From Lepas anatifera (lineage: Eukaryota > Arthropoda > Thecostraca > Lepadidae), in assembly GCA_034440635.1 (NCBI GenBank), contig JAOTON010000209.1:62001-126000 (forward strand): DNA of 64,000 nt, written 5' to 3'. The notes under the pieces were generated by a model, which did no database searches, was not told where the DNA came from, and worked only from the letters and a program-made list of their open reading frames with translations. The translations under genes were made by a program, and so were the position numbers. Positions 25,151 through 37,355 of this stretch are shown piece by piece. How positions within the stretch are numbered: the first letter of the stretch is position 1; the number at the start of each line of letters is the position of its first letter.

Positions 25151-25249
25151 ATCCTTTGCAGTGGTTCAGTTTGGCCCAAGGTGTGGGGGTCTGCGGACGC
25201 CTAGGGCCCCCTTGGCTACACCACTGCATCCAAACTTTCGGGGGCCCTC

Positions 25250-26960
25250 TGAAATCACCATTTGGAGGCCCCTTAAATAATTGCCCCCTAGACCAATACT
25301 CCGGGGCCCCTTGATGCTGATGCCCGGGGTCCTAAGACTAAGCTCGGGTCCCACTTAGATCAGGCTCAGGGGCACCCTTAGACCCATGCTCGCACTTTTC
25401 TCAGGAGTAACTCGACACCGATGTTCCGGGGCCCTCATGATCAATATTTCGAGCCCCCAAGACTAATGCTCGGTGCTCTGGAGCCCTCGATGCCGATGCT
25501 CGGGAGTCCTGAACCCGGGCCTGGGGCCCCTGGGACCAAACTCTGGGTCTCATGAGGTCAATGCTCGTGCCTCACTCATGAGTCCCTCGATATCAATAGT
25601 CGGGGCACCCCGAGGGGGCCCTGAACCCCTGAGACCAAGCTCGGGCCCTGAGACCAGCTCGAGGGGACCCTGAAACCAAGCTCGGATGCTTCCTGAGACC
25701 AAGCTCGAGGGCCCCTGACACCAAGCTCAGGGGTTCCCTGAGACCAAGCTCGAAACCCCGTGAGACCAAGATCGAAAGGCCCATGAGACCAAACATCGAA
25801 AGGCCCACGAGACCAGCTTGCCCCCCTAAGACCAAGCTCGGTTGTCCCCTGAGACCAGCTCGAGGGCCCCTGAGACCAGGCTCACGGGCCCCCGAGATCA
25901 ATATTCGGTATTCCAAGCCCTCGATACCATGATCGGGTCCCTCGAACTCAGGGGCCCCCGAGATCTGTTCGGTACTCTGGAACCCTCGTACCGATGATCA
26001 GTGGCCCCTGAGACCAAGCTCGGGGTCCCCTGAGACCAAGCTCGGGCGTTCCCTGAGACCAGGCGCTCGGAGGGCCCCTGACACCGAGCTCGGAGGGCCC
26101 CTGACACCGAGCTCGGGCCCTGAGACAAAGCTCTGGGGGCGCTGAGACCAAGCTCGGTGGCCCCTGAGACCAAGATCAGGGCCCCCGAGACCAATGCTCG
26201 TGTTTTCCAGTGCATACAGTCAGCCTTATGCATCAGATGCCCTCGGATGCCTCCCTGAGACCAAGCTCGAGGGCCCCTGACACTAAGCTCGGGGAGAGGG
26301 GGCCTGAGACTAAGCTTGGGAGCATCCCTGAGACCAAGCTCGGGGTCCCCTGAGACTAAGCTCGGGGCCCTGAGACCAGCTCGGAGGGCTCCCTGACACC
26401 AAGCTCGGGGGGCCCTGAGACCAAGCTCGAGCCCTGAGACCAAACTCGAAGGCCCCTGAGACCAGTCGGGAGCTCCCTGAGACCAAGCTCGGGGCCCTGA
26501 GACCAAGCTCGGGGTCCTGAGACCAAGCTCGGGGTTATCTGAGACCAAGCTCGGAGGGTTCCCTGACACCAAGCTGGGGGCCCCTGAGACCAAGCTCGGG
26601 GGCCCTGATTCCAAACTCGAAGGGCCCCTGAGACTAAGCTCGGGAGCTCCCTGAGACCATGCTCGGAGGGCCCCCAGACACCAAGCTCGGGGCCTCTGAG
26701 ACCAAGCTGGGGCCCTGAGACCAAAATCGAAAGGCCCGTGAGACCAAGATCGAAAGGCCCGTGAGACCGAGCTCGGGGGAGGGGCCCTGAGACCAAGCTC
26801 GGGGGCCCTGAGGCCAAGCTCGGGACCCCTGAGACTGAGCACAGGTGTCCCCAAGATCAATATTCGGTACTCTGGGCCCTCGATACCGATTATCAGGGGC
26901 CTCCTGAGACCAAGCTCGGGAGCCCCCCGAGACCAAGCTCAGGGGCCCCGAAATCAATTT
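25250..26960. repeat. Degenerate GAGACCAAGCTCGGGGGCCC tandem array
   Basis: This is a sister array of 20-26-bp units built on CTGAGACCAAGCTCGGGGGC. A 320-codon minus-strand frame (25898-26860) and its neighbours are products of the repeat (recurring Trp-Ser-Gln-Gly and Leu-Val-Ser-Gly runs), not credible genes. Two single-copy interruptions (about 26195-26250 and 26955-26990) resemble each other. Confidence 0.85.
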
Positions 26961-27921
26961 TTGTGTTTTTAGTGCATAAGGTCAGCCTAGGGGTCCGCGG
27001 ACCCCTGAGACCCCCCCTGGCTACACCACTGTCAGAACATCTCAAGGGCCCATTCAAGCTCTCGGCCGCCCGGTCAGTGGCTGTAAAGCCTTATAGGGGT
27101 CCCAGACCATCTCAGGGCCCTCAGTTCAACACAGAGGCCCATATTAGCTCTGATGACCAGATAAACTTAAGGGTCCGGCTCATCCAGGGCCCCTTGTCGG
27201 CATATTTGGGGCTTCAGAACAGTTCAGGGTTTCAATTAAAGCTTATAACCAAATTTCAGGCAGTGGCCCTATTCCTGTGCAGGGGCCTCAGATAAGTTTA
27301 GGGTCTTCTGTGCATACAGGGGATCCAGATTAGCTCAAGGGGCAATATTAACTTTACGGTCCCAGCTCAGCTCAGGGGCCCCCAGGTCGGTGGATATAGG
27401 TTCTGGCCAACTCACGGGGCCCTGTTTAAGGTTACGGCTCCTAGCTCAGTTTAGGCATCCTAGAACAGTTCATGCTGCCCAAACCACCTCAGGGCGCTCA
27501 GTTCAGCTCAAGGGCCCAGATTAGCTCGTATGGCATCAGAGGCCGTTCAGGGGCCCCGAGAAGCTTAGGGGAACTTAAAATCAACTCATAGGACCTCAAC
27601 TTAGTTAAGGGGCACAGGTAAGTTTAACGGGGTTCCGGGGCAAGCTATCGGGACAGTTTGAGTTTCTTGCTTGATATTACAGTTGTTGATATTCTTATCT
27701 CCGTTGCGGGGCCCATCCCAGAAAGTGGGGGCCAGTGGCCCCCCCCCCCGGTTCCTACGCCTATGTGTGTCAACGCAGCAGCATTGATTTTGTCATGCTG
27801 GTTGGCCTGTTTCCTCGCTGAATATTTAGCTTACCTGTCTGAGATACGCACGTGTTCATAATTTTGAGGTGTAGGGTGAGATTGAAGTATGATTTAAGTC
27901 GCTTTGTATTGCTTTCCAGAC

Positions 27922-28830
27922 ATGAGCGCCCGCAAACGGAAAGCGAATTATCATAAAGTGTTTTAAGTAGCGTCATACGATCTGCCCCCAACAAGCTTTC
28001 TCTGAATCTGGATGTGATCGGAAGCGTTTCGCTAATCAGAGCTCAACAAAATTGAGTTCCAACTTCCAGTAAAAAAACATAAGTAAAGTTGATGAAACCA
28101 TCAGCGGATGAAACCATCTCGCTGTGGAACCGGGCTTCTATCCCAACCATGAGAAAAGACAAGGTCCTAGTTCAGATAAACAGCCTGTGGAAGGAGATGA
28201 ACTACACTAAAAAAAGGTGGGCCACACAGCTGGAAGGCCTCTGAGGGCCGGTTTCGTGGATAGCCTTTGCGATATGTCCTCGGCTGCCAGAGTGCCAGAG
28301 CACACAGAGGGCATTGCATTCTTGAGAGACCAGCCCTCGGACTGCCCGATGACGATTGGCCCAGTAGACGGTGTCACCATGGAGCGCTTGCGTCGGCAGA
28401 TTAAAAGGCAAGCGAGGAGGACGACAGCAAGGGAGCCAACACTCGCCGCCAGTGCCAAGCCATTCGACCAGCCAACCCCTGTACCAGCAGTCTTCGGGCC
28501 TCGATATGCTGCCCAATCAGCTAATCGAGCCATAAGATCAGTCACCTGGATGAATTGATGACAAACGATGATGGAAATCCCGGCCATGCCGGTGCCGCCG
28601 CTGTTGAGACCACCGCTGCTGGCCTCAGATCTGGCCCCTCCGCAGCAGCCAGTTCCGCTTCTGCTCTCTCAGCCGTCAGTGACGACACAGATTATTACCC
28701 GCAACTCCTCGCGGGACCAAGACACCGGATCTCAGCTTCTTGGTGGAGGCCGTAGATGCAGCCAGCATTGGCACCACAAAAGCCGCCTCAATGCTTTCTA
28801 TCCAGCAGGGTTCTGTCGTAACACAGTCCA
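27922..28830 (+). pseudogene. Element-encoded protein remnant, left foldback arm
   Basis: An ATG at 27922 begins MSARKRKANYHK and soon hits a stop. Further along, fragments in other frames read DSLCDMSSAARVPEH (about 28258-28302) and DGVTMERLRRQIKR (28366-28407). The mirror copy in the right arm has the same order with different breaks. The layout, with a W-x-A-x-IPT segment, a DIF/DMS segment and then DQR and IGPVDGVT motifs, recalls lineage-expanded repetitive proteins of arthropod genomes. That comparison is from memory and unverified. Confidence 0.55.
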
Positions 28831-28902
28831 CACTATTTGGAGTTTCCTCTTTCTTGTCCTGTCCAAGATCGTACTGAGTGTGGGCAGTGTTACTACAGAA
28901 CC

Positions 28903-29796
28903 CTACTGGATAGAAGGCATTGAGGCGGCTTTTCTGGTGTCAATGCTGGCTGCATCTAGGGCCTCCACCAAGAAATTGAGATCCGATGTCTTGGTCCCGC
29001 GAGGAGTTGCGGGATAATAATCGGGGTCGTCACTGACGGCGGAGATAACAGCATCGGAGCTGGCTGCAGCGGGCGGCGGTGAGGCTGAGGCCAGCGGCGG
29101 CGGTCTCAACAGCGGCGGCACCGGCATGGCCGGGATTTCCATCATCGCTTGCCATCAATTCATCCAGGTGACCGATGTTATGGCTCGATTAGCTGATTGG
29201 GCAGCGGGTCGAGGCCCGAAGACTGCTGGTACAGGGGTTGACTGGGCGCATGGCTTGGCACTGGCGGCGTTGAGTGTTGGCTCCCTTGCTGTCGTCCTCC
29301 TCGCTTGCCTTTTTAATCTGCCAACGCAAGCGCTCCATGGTGACACCGTCTACTGGGCCAATCATCATCGGGCGGTCCAAGCGCTGGTCTCTCAAGATTG
29401 CAATGCCTTCCGGGTGCTCCGGCACTCTGGCAGCCGAGAAGATATCGCATAGACTATCCAAACTGGTCTGAAACCAGCCCTTAGTGGCCTTCTTCCAGCT
29501 GTGTGGCCCACCTTTTCTAGTGTAGTCTATCTCCTTTTACAGGCTGTTTATCTGAACTAGGACCTTGTCTTTTCTCATGGTCGGGATAGAAGCCCGGTCC
29601 CACGCAGAGATGGTTTCATCCGCAACTTGACTTATGATGCATTTTTACTGGAATTCGGGACTCCATTATGTTGCGCTCTGATTAGCAAAACCCTTCCGAT
29701 CCCATCCAGATTCAGAGGGAGCTTGTTGTGGGGCAAGTCGTATGACACCACTTGAAACGTTTTATGATACTTCGCTTTCCGTTTGCGGGCGCTCAT
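28903..29796 (-). pseudogene. Element-encoded protein remnant, right foldback arm
   Basis: This is the mirror copy of the left-arm gene, with its ATG at 29794-29796 on the minus strand. It is less decayed in places. MSARKRKAKYHKTFQVVSYD is followed by DLPHNKLPLNLDGIGRVLL, then SIPTMRKDKVLVQINSL, then a frame with DSLCDIFSAARVPEHPEGI and RPMMIGPVDGVTMERLRWQI. A last frame (28903-29145) ends DDPDYYPATPRGTKTSDLNF plus a short tail. Frame changes and stops make it non-functional as it stands. I do not know the function. Confidence 0.6.
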
Positions 29797-30569
29797 ATTT
29801 CGAAAAACAACTCAAATTGACTTCTTCAAACTAATCATGCTTTTACAAATCATGCTTTCAAACTCACCCTACATCTCAAGAATTATGAACACGGTGCGTA
29901 TCTCAGACAGGTAAGCTCGAATATTCAGCGAGGAAAGCAGGCCTCTCTGAACCGGCAAGACAAAATCAATGCTTGCTGCGTTGAGCCACATATCTATGAG
30001 GGACTTTTCTTATCAATCACGCCAAAGTGAACAGCGGTGCGTGTGGGACTTGTACTAGCTAATTTTATTAATTAAAATCAAGGTTTTTACCGCTAGACAA
30101 GGAATGCAGTCAGACGTTTTTCAAGTTTGATGCAGACAGGACACAGGACCAATATACTCAAGCGGCCCTGGAGACTCCCGCTCAGAAGGCCGTGAAATGA
30201 CGCCCAGCGGCAGTACCATTGTGGCCAGCGTGACGCAATACGCGGCAACTTGTGCGACATTTGTTCTTGCTTCGAGATTATGGATAGGCACAGATCGTTT
30301 GAAATTGTGTCATTTGGGAGGCAATAGCCGTGTCAATCAGCATGTATTTTTGTCTAATTTTTAATTTTTCATTCCTAGCAGCAGGAAGCAATTTGGCTCA
30401 AAAATCATGTTTTTTCCGCTGCAAACTATTCGTTTTCGCCAGCACGAAAAATGATCAAATAAACTTGGTTTTGCCAAATTCGTGATCCCTGGGTGCCAAG
30501 ACATCAGAAATTACCCGGGGAGCGGGGATTAAAAATAAAAATGCAGAATCAACCCACCCTAATATGCAT

Positions 30570-31030
30570 ATCAGTCGACTTGCAATGATATTTTAGACCC
30601 ACTGGTGCTAAAATGAAGGCTGTATTATCATCTCCAGCAAAGTTATCGACCCAAGTCTGGAAACGTGTTTCAACTGCTTTGGGGTGGGGGCAAATGCCCA
30701 GTTTGCCCCCACCCCTGGGATCCACCAGTGGATGTATCTACAGAAATAGAGCCATTTGTCGACCAATTCCCGTTGCCGGCATGCATTTCCAATGAATATA
30801 TCATGATCCGTGATCTTGCGTCATTGCTATAAAAATCCCGTTACCATATATTTTGTAATTGGTCGCCCCATTATGTGACATGACTGGTTATCTGGTCTGA
30901 GATGACACAAACTTAATATTTTTGGGAAACATGCCGGATCAATCGAGAATAAGGTGTGCCAAGTACAGACCGAGCCCCGCTGTTTTTATGCCTTTGAAAA
31001 AATCCAACGCTGGTGTTTAAAACCCGATTC
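30570..31030 (-). mobile_element. F3-type remnant, right part
   Basis: Directly after the target duplication, the sequence resumes with ATATGCATATCAGTCGACTTGC and the CGACCCAAGTCTGG block typical of F3. The far end is degraded and approximate. Confidence 0.6.
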
Positions 31031-32219
31031 CCCAACTGGAGGGAGGCTTATTCTTATCCAAGGTAGCACACCTATAGGAAGGTACAGTAGAGGAACGGAT
31101 ATTACAAAAAAAAACATCTCAGAGTTTTACAACGACTTACTGTTACCTTAGGCAATGTAAGCAAAACTAGTTGGAATAAATTTGAAATTTCATGTTCCGC
31201 ATGCATTGGAAGGTAAAACTTTTCGCGGTGGTTTTACGTACCTGTATTAGTAGGGTACAGTTGGCCAAAAGTTGGCAGTTCGTTTCACCAGTCGGTTCAG
31301 TTCTGTTTCTGTCATTCGACTGTATCACTCACTGTCATATCAAGCGTTTATATCCAACCTTTGACATCATGCTGCCCTGATTTTCTTGGAAATAAGCCGG
31401 CCTTTTAGTGTGCATGGTGTGTTCGCAGTCCACTGGTGTTTCAAACCCTTGGTGCTTTGGTGTTTCAAACCCAGTCAGTTGAAGGCAACGAAAGTACTTG
31501 AAAAAGCGGCTCCCAGAGAAGAAACTGTGTATAAAACCTCATAATGGTATGCTATGCTTTGGTTTATGTTCATAGCAAAGTTTAAGGCCAAACCCGGGAG
31601 TGATAAATATCGATACTTAAAGGCGTAACTTGGTTTACCTTGCTTTTATGTTCTATATAATTTCATGGTTATAACAAGCCGTGGCCGAGATGAGAAAGCA
31701 TTAAAATGTATCGCAAGGGCGGGCTCAGTCAATCTAAAAAACGGAAAAGAGTTCCCAGATACCAGTTTGTATTGGCTAAGGAACCGGCTCTTCAAAACTT
31801 TTTGGGATAAATGAAATACATTATTACGCAGGTTTCAAACCAAAACCAAATGTACCAGTTGTAAAGAAAGATATAGAGCGCTCCCAGCTGGTAAACATGA
31901 CCTCCAAAAACATCCCCTGGAGCCGATCATGGACCTGTTGGAATTTTCGTGATGCAAATGTATGAAGAAATCATCCTTAGCAAAATTTTCGTGGTGGTAA
32001 AGCGTTATATTTTCAAGTTAACCGGAGGAGTTTTCTTGAATTTCTTTCCGTAGAGGCCAGATTCCCAGAGTGCCTCCTATCCCTGATTTTGAGGGGGCCT
32101 CCAAACTGCACATGGCTGTAACGGCCGCCTAAAGGTGGCCAAATTTGTTGTCTTGACAAGTATACGTTTCAGGCACACAAAATTAGGCAAAGCATCATGT
32201 TAGATCCTATACCAATAGC
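31031..32219. other. Unassigned sequence
   Basis: I see no element boundary, tandem repeat or supported exon here. Confidence 0.5.
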
Positions 32220-33249
32220 TTAACCCGCGCCCCAACGGGGGTCCAGCGCCACCTTCGCCCCACCGGGGGCCATCGATGGCCCCCTCTAACTCCGAAAATA
32301 TGGGCGTTAGCGCAAATCTGCGAAGTGCAATAGAAAGCTCGCGTGAATTCAGTAAGAAATTACCTCGCAGGTTTTAGTGCTCAGGTCAATGGTTTGACCT
32401 CCAGAGGTCAAATTAGGTCAAGATCGGCTATTTTCCCTCAAATATGCAATGCTTAAGCAAACTGGGATTAACTCTCATTCCATTAGAGCTATTGAAGTCT
32501 GGTACAGTACATTTGATAGGAAATTATCAGTCCTTTTTCCGCTATGTGGAATTTAAAGACCTCACGCCATTAGTTTGACCTGCAGAGGTCACCTCGTGAC
32601 CTAAGATGACCTGAGGTCACGAAAGGTCAAAAAGTGACCTTGCCGTATATCAAATGAAAGCAAGTGACAGGAAAAACACGATGGTGTTTGTTTCGGCGCT
32701 CTAGATTAATTAGATCAAAAGTTATTGTCAAAATACTGTTTTTGACCTCTGATGACCTTGGATGACCTTGGAAAGGTCAAAGAGCAAATTTTGCCCCTGG
32801 AATCCGTGAAAGAGTGTCCAAGAACGCTTTTCTGATCAAGCTGAGCATTTTCAATCGCTTTTGTGACTTTTTGATCATAAGACAGCTTTTCCCCATGCTT
32901 TTCCAACGGGAGAGGTCATCTCGTGACCTGACCTCACGGCACGAAATCGAAAAAATCCCGGATATACACCTTGTAGACCCTGGAGGGGCTATAAAATGTA
33001 GGAAGTTTCAAATTGATCGAATTCGAAATGTAGCTCTTACAGAGCTCTAAAGTTGAAGTGGGGTGACCTTGGTTGACCTCGTCTGGTGACCTGACCTTGT
33101 GTGACCCGGGGTAAAAAATTTCAGGGATGGTGGGACAATGATGCAGTGAGAGGTAGAGCCCTCAACCGCGGTGCTGCGCCTCTTCGTTTTTCTGCTATCC
33201 CGGAAAAACCTTAGGGGGCCATCGATGCCCCCCGTGGGGCGAGGGTTAA
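32220..33249 (-). mobile_element. F2b TTAA element (1030 bp), complete
   Basis: It has TTAA at 32220-32223 and 33246-33249. The left end is TTAACCCGCGCCCCAACGGG and contains the perfect palindrome GGGGGCCATCGATGGCCCCC; the right end is the inverted form. The interior matches F2a at 2148-3179 closely, with few indels. Strand follows the hairpin end, which is on the right (about 33163-33186). Confidence 0.9.
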
Positions 33250-34051
33250 GACACCTGAGATATACTTTTGCATTGGGGAGGGGTTTCAACTTCTTTAACG
33301 CATTAAGATCTTTTGCCTTTGCTTGAGTCGCATATCTCACTAAGTTTTTCCTGGATTTTATAAAGATGGAATTCTTATGACACCATGAATGTTTTACTGT
33401 ATTATAAGGCATAGGAAAATATATTGAAGGGTAAACAATGACTTACCCAGCAATTGGAGGATTCCCGGACAGATCGACCAAGGCTTGACACAACCATGTC
33501 TATAAAACAAATCTGAAACTTTGTCTCCGCGGTAGTTTTGGGCCAGGAACACGGCTGTGAGAATCTCAGGCCCCTCCGACCAACGGTGACCGAGCTATAG
33601 TCCGAGGCATTTTTGGGAGGTCACCTTGCAGACTCATCTTTGATGCTTCATAACTCAAAACGCATTGCTTGATTAACAAGGTTTGTATATCATTGAACTC
33701 GACTTGAACCACAAATTATTTTGAAAAAAGAAACTTTTGACATTTTCTAATTGTTTACTTTTAATTCGTTTGACCTTTTATTTTGTAACCTAGCTTCATC
33801 CTTTGGCAATTGAAATTAACCTTTCAGACACCCCAAAAATTTTGCTTCGTAAATTGTGTTTTGAAAAAAAACCTTCTTGCTATAAATTCCATTTTTAGAC
33901 CTAATATAGGTATGAGACGTTTTTACCATGCAGTAGTACCGCTGTGTTTAGCACCACAAACAAAGCAATTGTTTTTGGAATCGGTTGCTTGCAATGATAT
34001 TGCATTGTCTTTGCCAAATTTTCATCGTGCAGGTGTCAGAGTTTATGCAAA
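33250..34051. other. Unassigned AT-rich sequence
   Basis: No gene or element boundary recognised. An 81-codon open frame at 33810-34055 has no recognisable motif. Confidence 0.5.
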
Positions 34052-34440
34052 TTAACATGCACCAATACGAAGGGGCGAGTAACCGGCCTCTTCAGGTTTC
34101 CACAGCTAGTAAAACAAAAAAACACCTTCGCGCAGCGCCACCGTACTTCATCGACCTCTAACCCGACATTTCTGCAACTTCTGGGAAAATCTTAGGTCTG
34201 GGTCATATCAGGTCAGGCCGCCAACCCAGGTCAAGGGACCTAACCTCGAAAAAAACGTTGGACGTGCATACGTAAGATCAACCTTAACCTATCGCTCTTA
34301 GATTCACATCACAAAGTAAGATTACCGAGAAAGATAATTATTCGTAGCAGGATTTCCATATCGATAACCGGCAACAAGATCAGGATCACGATTTTTCCAA
34401 TAGAAATGCATGGGGCAGTTGGTAAATTTTGATAACTTGC
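34052..34440 (+). mobile_element. Truncated TTAA-type element remnant
   Basis: It starts at TTAA 34052-34055 and carries a decayed hairpin region (TTCGCGCAGCGCCACCGTAC). The ordered blocks TTCTGCAACTTCTG, GGTCATATCAGGTCAGG and GATTTCCATATCGATAACC correspond to the first 350 bases of F1/F4. The remainder is missing. Confidence 0.6.
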
Positions 34441-35430
34441 GAGAATTGAGAATTGTCGAGAATTGCGATGGAGTATTCCTACATACATTCCACAATCAAG
34501 CATAGCCAGTATTTCCAGACAGCTCCAAAGTCTTCGACAATGCGATTATAGAAAAATGTATAAAAAATTACATAGAATACCAGACGTAAATGACACATTC
34601 ATCACTCTCCATGAAATCTCTACAAACAAAGGAAGAGAGGTTCGGGTTTCGTATACCTATGCTTGGACCAAACAGTGTCGTGCTGTGCAAGCAGACTATC
34701 TTCTATGGATGCTGCGTGATTAGACGCAAATTTGGTCATGGTGAATGTCCAATGCAAAGGTATTATTAAACATACTGCTATAAATTATTTGGCTCATGTA
34801 ATGAGTGATGTAATGAAAGAGTAATGAGTGACGGCCATCTTTGCAGGTGAATGAATGCGTTTATGCAGGACAAAGCCAGTGTCAGTGTTGAAGTCATCTA
34901 ATTGTATTCCGTTATTTTTCAATGATTATAAAAGGCACCAGGAGTGTGGAATTTTTTTTTATTTTATATATATATATATATATATTTGTGGGTGCCCAAC
35001 CACCTCCAATGAAACGTCGAAACAGTGGTAAAAGTGGTACAACAACCTTTGATTGTTCTCTTTTTTCATTTTAAATACTACTGCTTGTTTCAATGCAGTT
35101 TAACTGGCCTGTAAGAGGGCTAAAAACATGATACATTTTGTCATTTATTTCACGTACTGCCTCTCGATGTTGTTTCAAAATTGCCCATCCCAAATCATTA
35201 AACACCAATCAAAAGCCTTTCAAAGAGGCCTTTGAACTGGGGTCTGTGTCGGCTATGAAATGATCACCTTTTAAAAATATTATGTGAGATAACTTGTTCA
35301 AGTAACCAAGTCGAATACGTTATGATTTCAGGGCATTTTGTTGCATTTATGAGCAGATTCAAATTACCCCCTGGGGGTGAAAGCCTTTCAGACACATATT
35401 TTTTACATTGTATGAATCCTGTCAAACGTA
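34441..35430. other. Unassigned sequence with a short TA repeat
   Basis: The only clear feature is a TA dinucleotide run at 34965-34985. Confidence 0.55.
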
Positions 35431-35547
35431 CACTGAGAGAAAAATTGAGTCCTTTTGGATAAAGTGAGTCGGTGCTGAAAGCGAGTCTGGATTCTGGTGT
35501 CAAACTCGGTTGGAATCAGGCAGAATCAGGCTCATTGTATTCCCGTC

Positions 35548-35945
35548 GCAGACTCAATGTAATCTCTTGGACTGGATTGAGTCTAGCACGTAGTGTTTTC
35601 TGAAGCTCATAGAATGATCACCGTAAGCTCGGGAATCAAATGTCTGATGACTGGTTTCAAATGATTCTTCGCTCGGTATAGAAAAACTCCACGGCATCAA
35701 TGTATTCCATCAGCAAAATCGTCATGGAATCATTCTATTCCAGCTCTCCACGAGACATGGTTTAGAAAAATTTGCCCCTCCACTCAACACGACAACTGAA
35801 TTCGATGCAAGCCTCAAACGAAACCGCTTCTTTTGAGTCTGCATTTGGTATAAAATTAGTCTACTAGCAAAACTTATGCTGCACTGAGAGAAAATTTTAT
35901 TCTTATGTGCTCTATCTAATCCGGAATCAGGGTCTGCTCGAGCAT
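35548..35945. repeat. Inverted duplicate, left copy
   Basis: This matches the reverse complement of about 44315-44698, including the stretch CTCCACGGCATCAATGTATT and the short reading frame ending in a KPCLVE string on the opposite strand. The motif CACTGAGAGAAAA occurs at about 35431 and 35884; its inverse is at about 44372-44382. It looks like a terminal motif of a DNA transposon or foldback element. Confidence 0.8.
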
Positions 35946-37158
35946 AAAATGATTCCATGAAACCTTATTAAAAGAACATTTGACCATGCTTGCTCTCATT
36001 AGATCCTTTTCCCAGCATAATTCTAGCACAGGAAGTCTTTTTGTAGGCCTTGACAGCTTAAAATGTTTCTCGGCTTCTAAACATGGTGGGAAGAACCTTA
36101 ATATGATACCAATATGCACTGAAAAAAGTACGCCAGAAAGCGGATTTTATCTACGGTGCCAAAATCCACTCTTCTTTCGGCGAATATTTTAACCCGATAT
36201 CAACGCAAAATGACATGAAACAGGAACAATAAAACCCCAACCCGTGGGTCGTGAAAATATCAACTAACAAAAAGTACACCATTTTCAGGATTCTTTCTAC
36301 GGTGCCAAAATCCACTCCTCTTTCCGGCATTATTCCACAACCTATTTTACACCGGTGTAATGCAAAAATGCATGTGTTTTGAGGGAATATTCCTACACCA
36401 CTGGAGTAAAAAGATTAGCAGACAAATCGGAACTGTGTAAACTAGAATTGGGGGAGTAAAACTAGATTAAAATGTGAAATTTCCGGCGTAGAAAAATCTT
36501 TGCAAGGTGCAGAATGAACCCGCGTTCAATATTCCATTGCTGCTGAAAAGAAACAAGGATGAAAAATAACCCAGTTTGTTCTCATTAGGCACTTAAGATT
36601 AGTTTACTCTGATAACAATGCTTAATATACACTTTGATGAACATACACTCAAACAGACAGTTTAAATCACTTGTACTTATAATCACTTTTAATCATCTAA
36701 GTACCTCTAATTAGCACTTTAATCTTGAACCATATTGAAATTGACTATCAATCACTACAATAATTTCGTTTGTCTTTGCACAGGCATGGCTTGGGCTTAC
36801 AACTTTCGCCATGCCATAGGATTCGCTGGTTTTGCTCCTCGCAACGTTTCCTGTTGTATCATTCATTAACACCAGACAATCACCACCCATCACCAAAGAT
36901 CACTTCTTTGAGGCGCAGCACACTTTTTTAGGGGATCGCCCCTGGTCCGGATACAGTTACCCTGTGGGTCTATAGGGCTAACCCCGCCACCCCTCTCCGT
37001 TGCTGTCGGAGATGAGGAGACCGGCTCCCCACCTTTGGCTTGTAATATCATCGAAAAAGCCTAATCCTAGTGACCATAAATCCTTCATGACAGACCCTGC
37101 CCTACCCCCACCCACCGTGGATCTTGCCCCACACTTGAAGCTCTGTAGCCCTTAAGTG

Positions 37159-37162
<4 letters not shown>
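35946..37162. other. Unassigned sequence with dispersed repeats
   Basis: Two similar strings around TCTACGGTGCCAAAATCCAC occur at about 36151 and 36297. Nothing else is supported. Confidence 0.4.
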
Positions 37163-37225
<63 letters not shown>

Positions 37226-37234
37226 ATATATATA
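37163..37234. repeat. (TA)n microsatellite
   Basis: About 70 bases of TA dinucleotide with one TGTG interruption. Confidence 0.95.
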
Positions 37235-37251
37235 TTCGAATAGTTCGGAAA

Positions 37252-37352
37252 TATGTTCTCTTTGAGGCAATCACAGTTAAATTGTAATACTCCAAAGAAA
37301 AATATCCAAGGGCGCGAGTGCTATACAATTTAACTGTCATTGCCTTGAAGAG

Positions 37353-37355
<3 letters not shown>
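37252..37355. repeat. Short inverted repeat between two TA runs
   Basis: GTTCTCTTTGAGGCAATCAC on the left pairs with GTCATTGCCTTGAAGAGAAC on the right, and the adjoining AGTTAAATTGTA pairs with TACAATTTAACT. The loop is about 40 bases. Both sides run straight into TA microsatellites. Confidence 0.8.

Larger units (their letters stand above)
22935..27031. mobile_element. hAT-like element ii, nested in element i
   Basis: The left end is CAGTGGTGTAGCCAGG and the right end CCTGGCTACACCACTG. The flanks carry an 8-bp near-duplication, ACAGAACA at 22927-22934 and TCAGAACA at 27032-27039. The interior is almost entirely degenerate GGGGCCCCTGAGAC-type tandem repeats and encodes no transposase. An extra internal copy of the right end, CTTGGCTACACCACTG, occurs at about 25213-25228. 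Confidence 0.85.
21136..27765. mobile_element. hAT-like element i, nested in the foldback left arm
   Basis: The ends are CAGGGGCGTAGGAAC and GTTCCTACGCCTATG. They are flanked by the perfect 8-bp duplication TGTGTCAA (21128-21135 and 27766-27773). The foldback right arm gives the approximate empty site (near 29990). The interior is mostly degenerate GGGGCCC-containing tandem repeats plus another element, with no transposase gene. It is about 6.6 kb including a nested element of about 4.1 kb. Confidence 0.88.
20553..30561. mobile_element. Foldback element with 8-bp target duplication, carrying a nested hAT-like element
   Basis: The ends are TAGGGTGGGTTGATTTT and the inverse AATCAACCCACCCTA. 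They are flanked by the perfect duplication ATATGCAT (20545-20552 and 30562-30569). The whole element is a palindrome. The left arm is 20553-21135 plus 27774-28838, the right arm about 28880-30561, and a centre of about 40 bases separates them. Removing the 6.6-kb insertion leaves about 3.4 kb. Each arm contains the same degenerate coding region. Eight-base duplications are known for hAT, P and Merlin transposons; the superfamily is not settled here. Confidence 0.85.

Noticed and set aside
25898..26860. A 320-codon minus-strand open frame in the GGGGCCC array
   Set aside because: The translation is a degenerate repeat (Trp-Ser-Gln-Gly, Leu-Val-Ser-Gly) forced by the tandem unit, and neighbouring frames are open for the same reason. 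No start context or domain.
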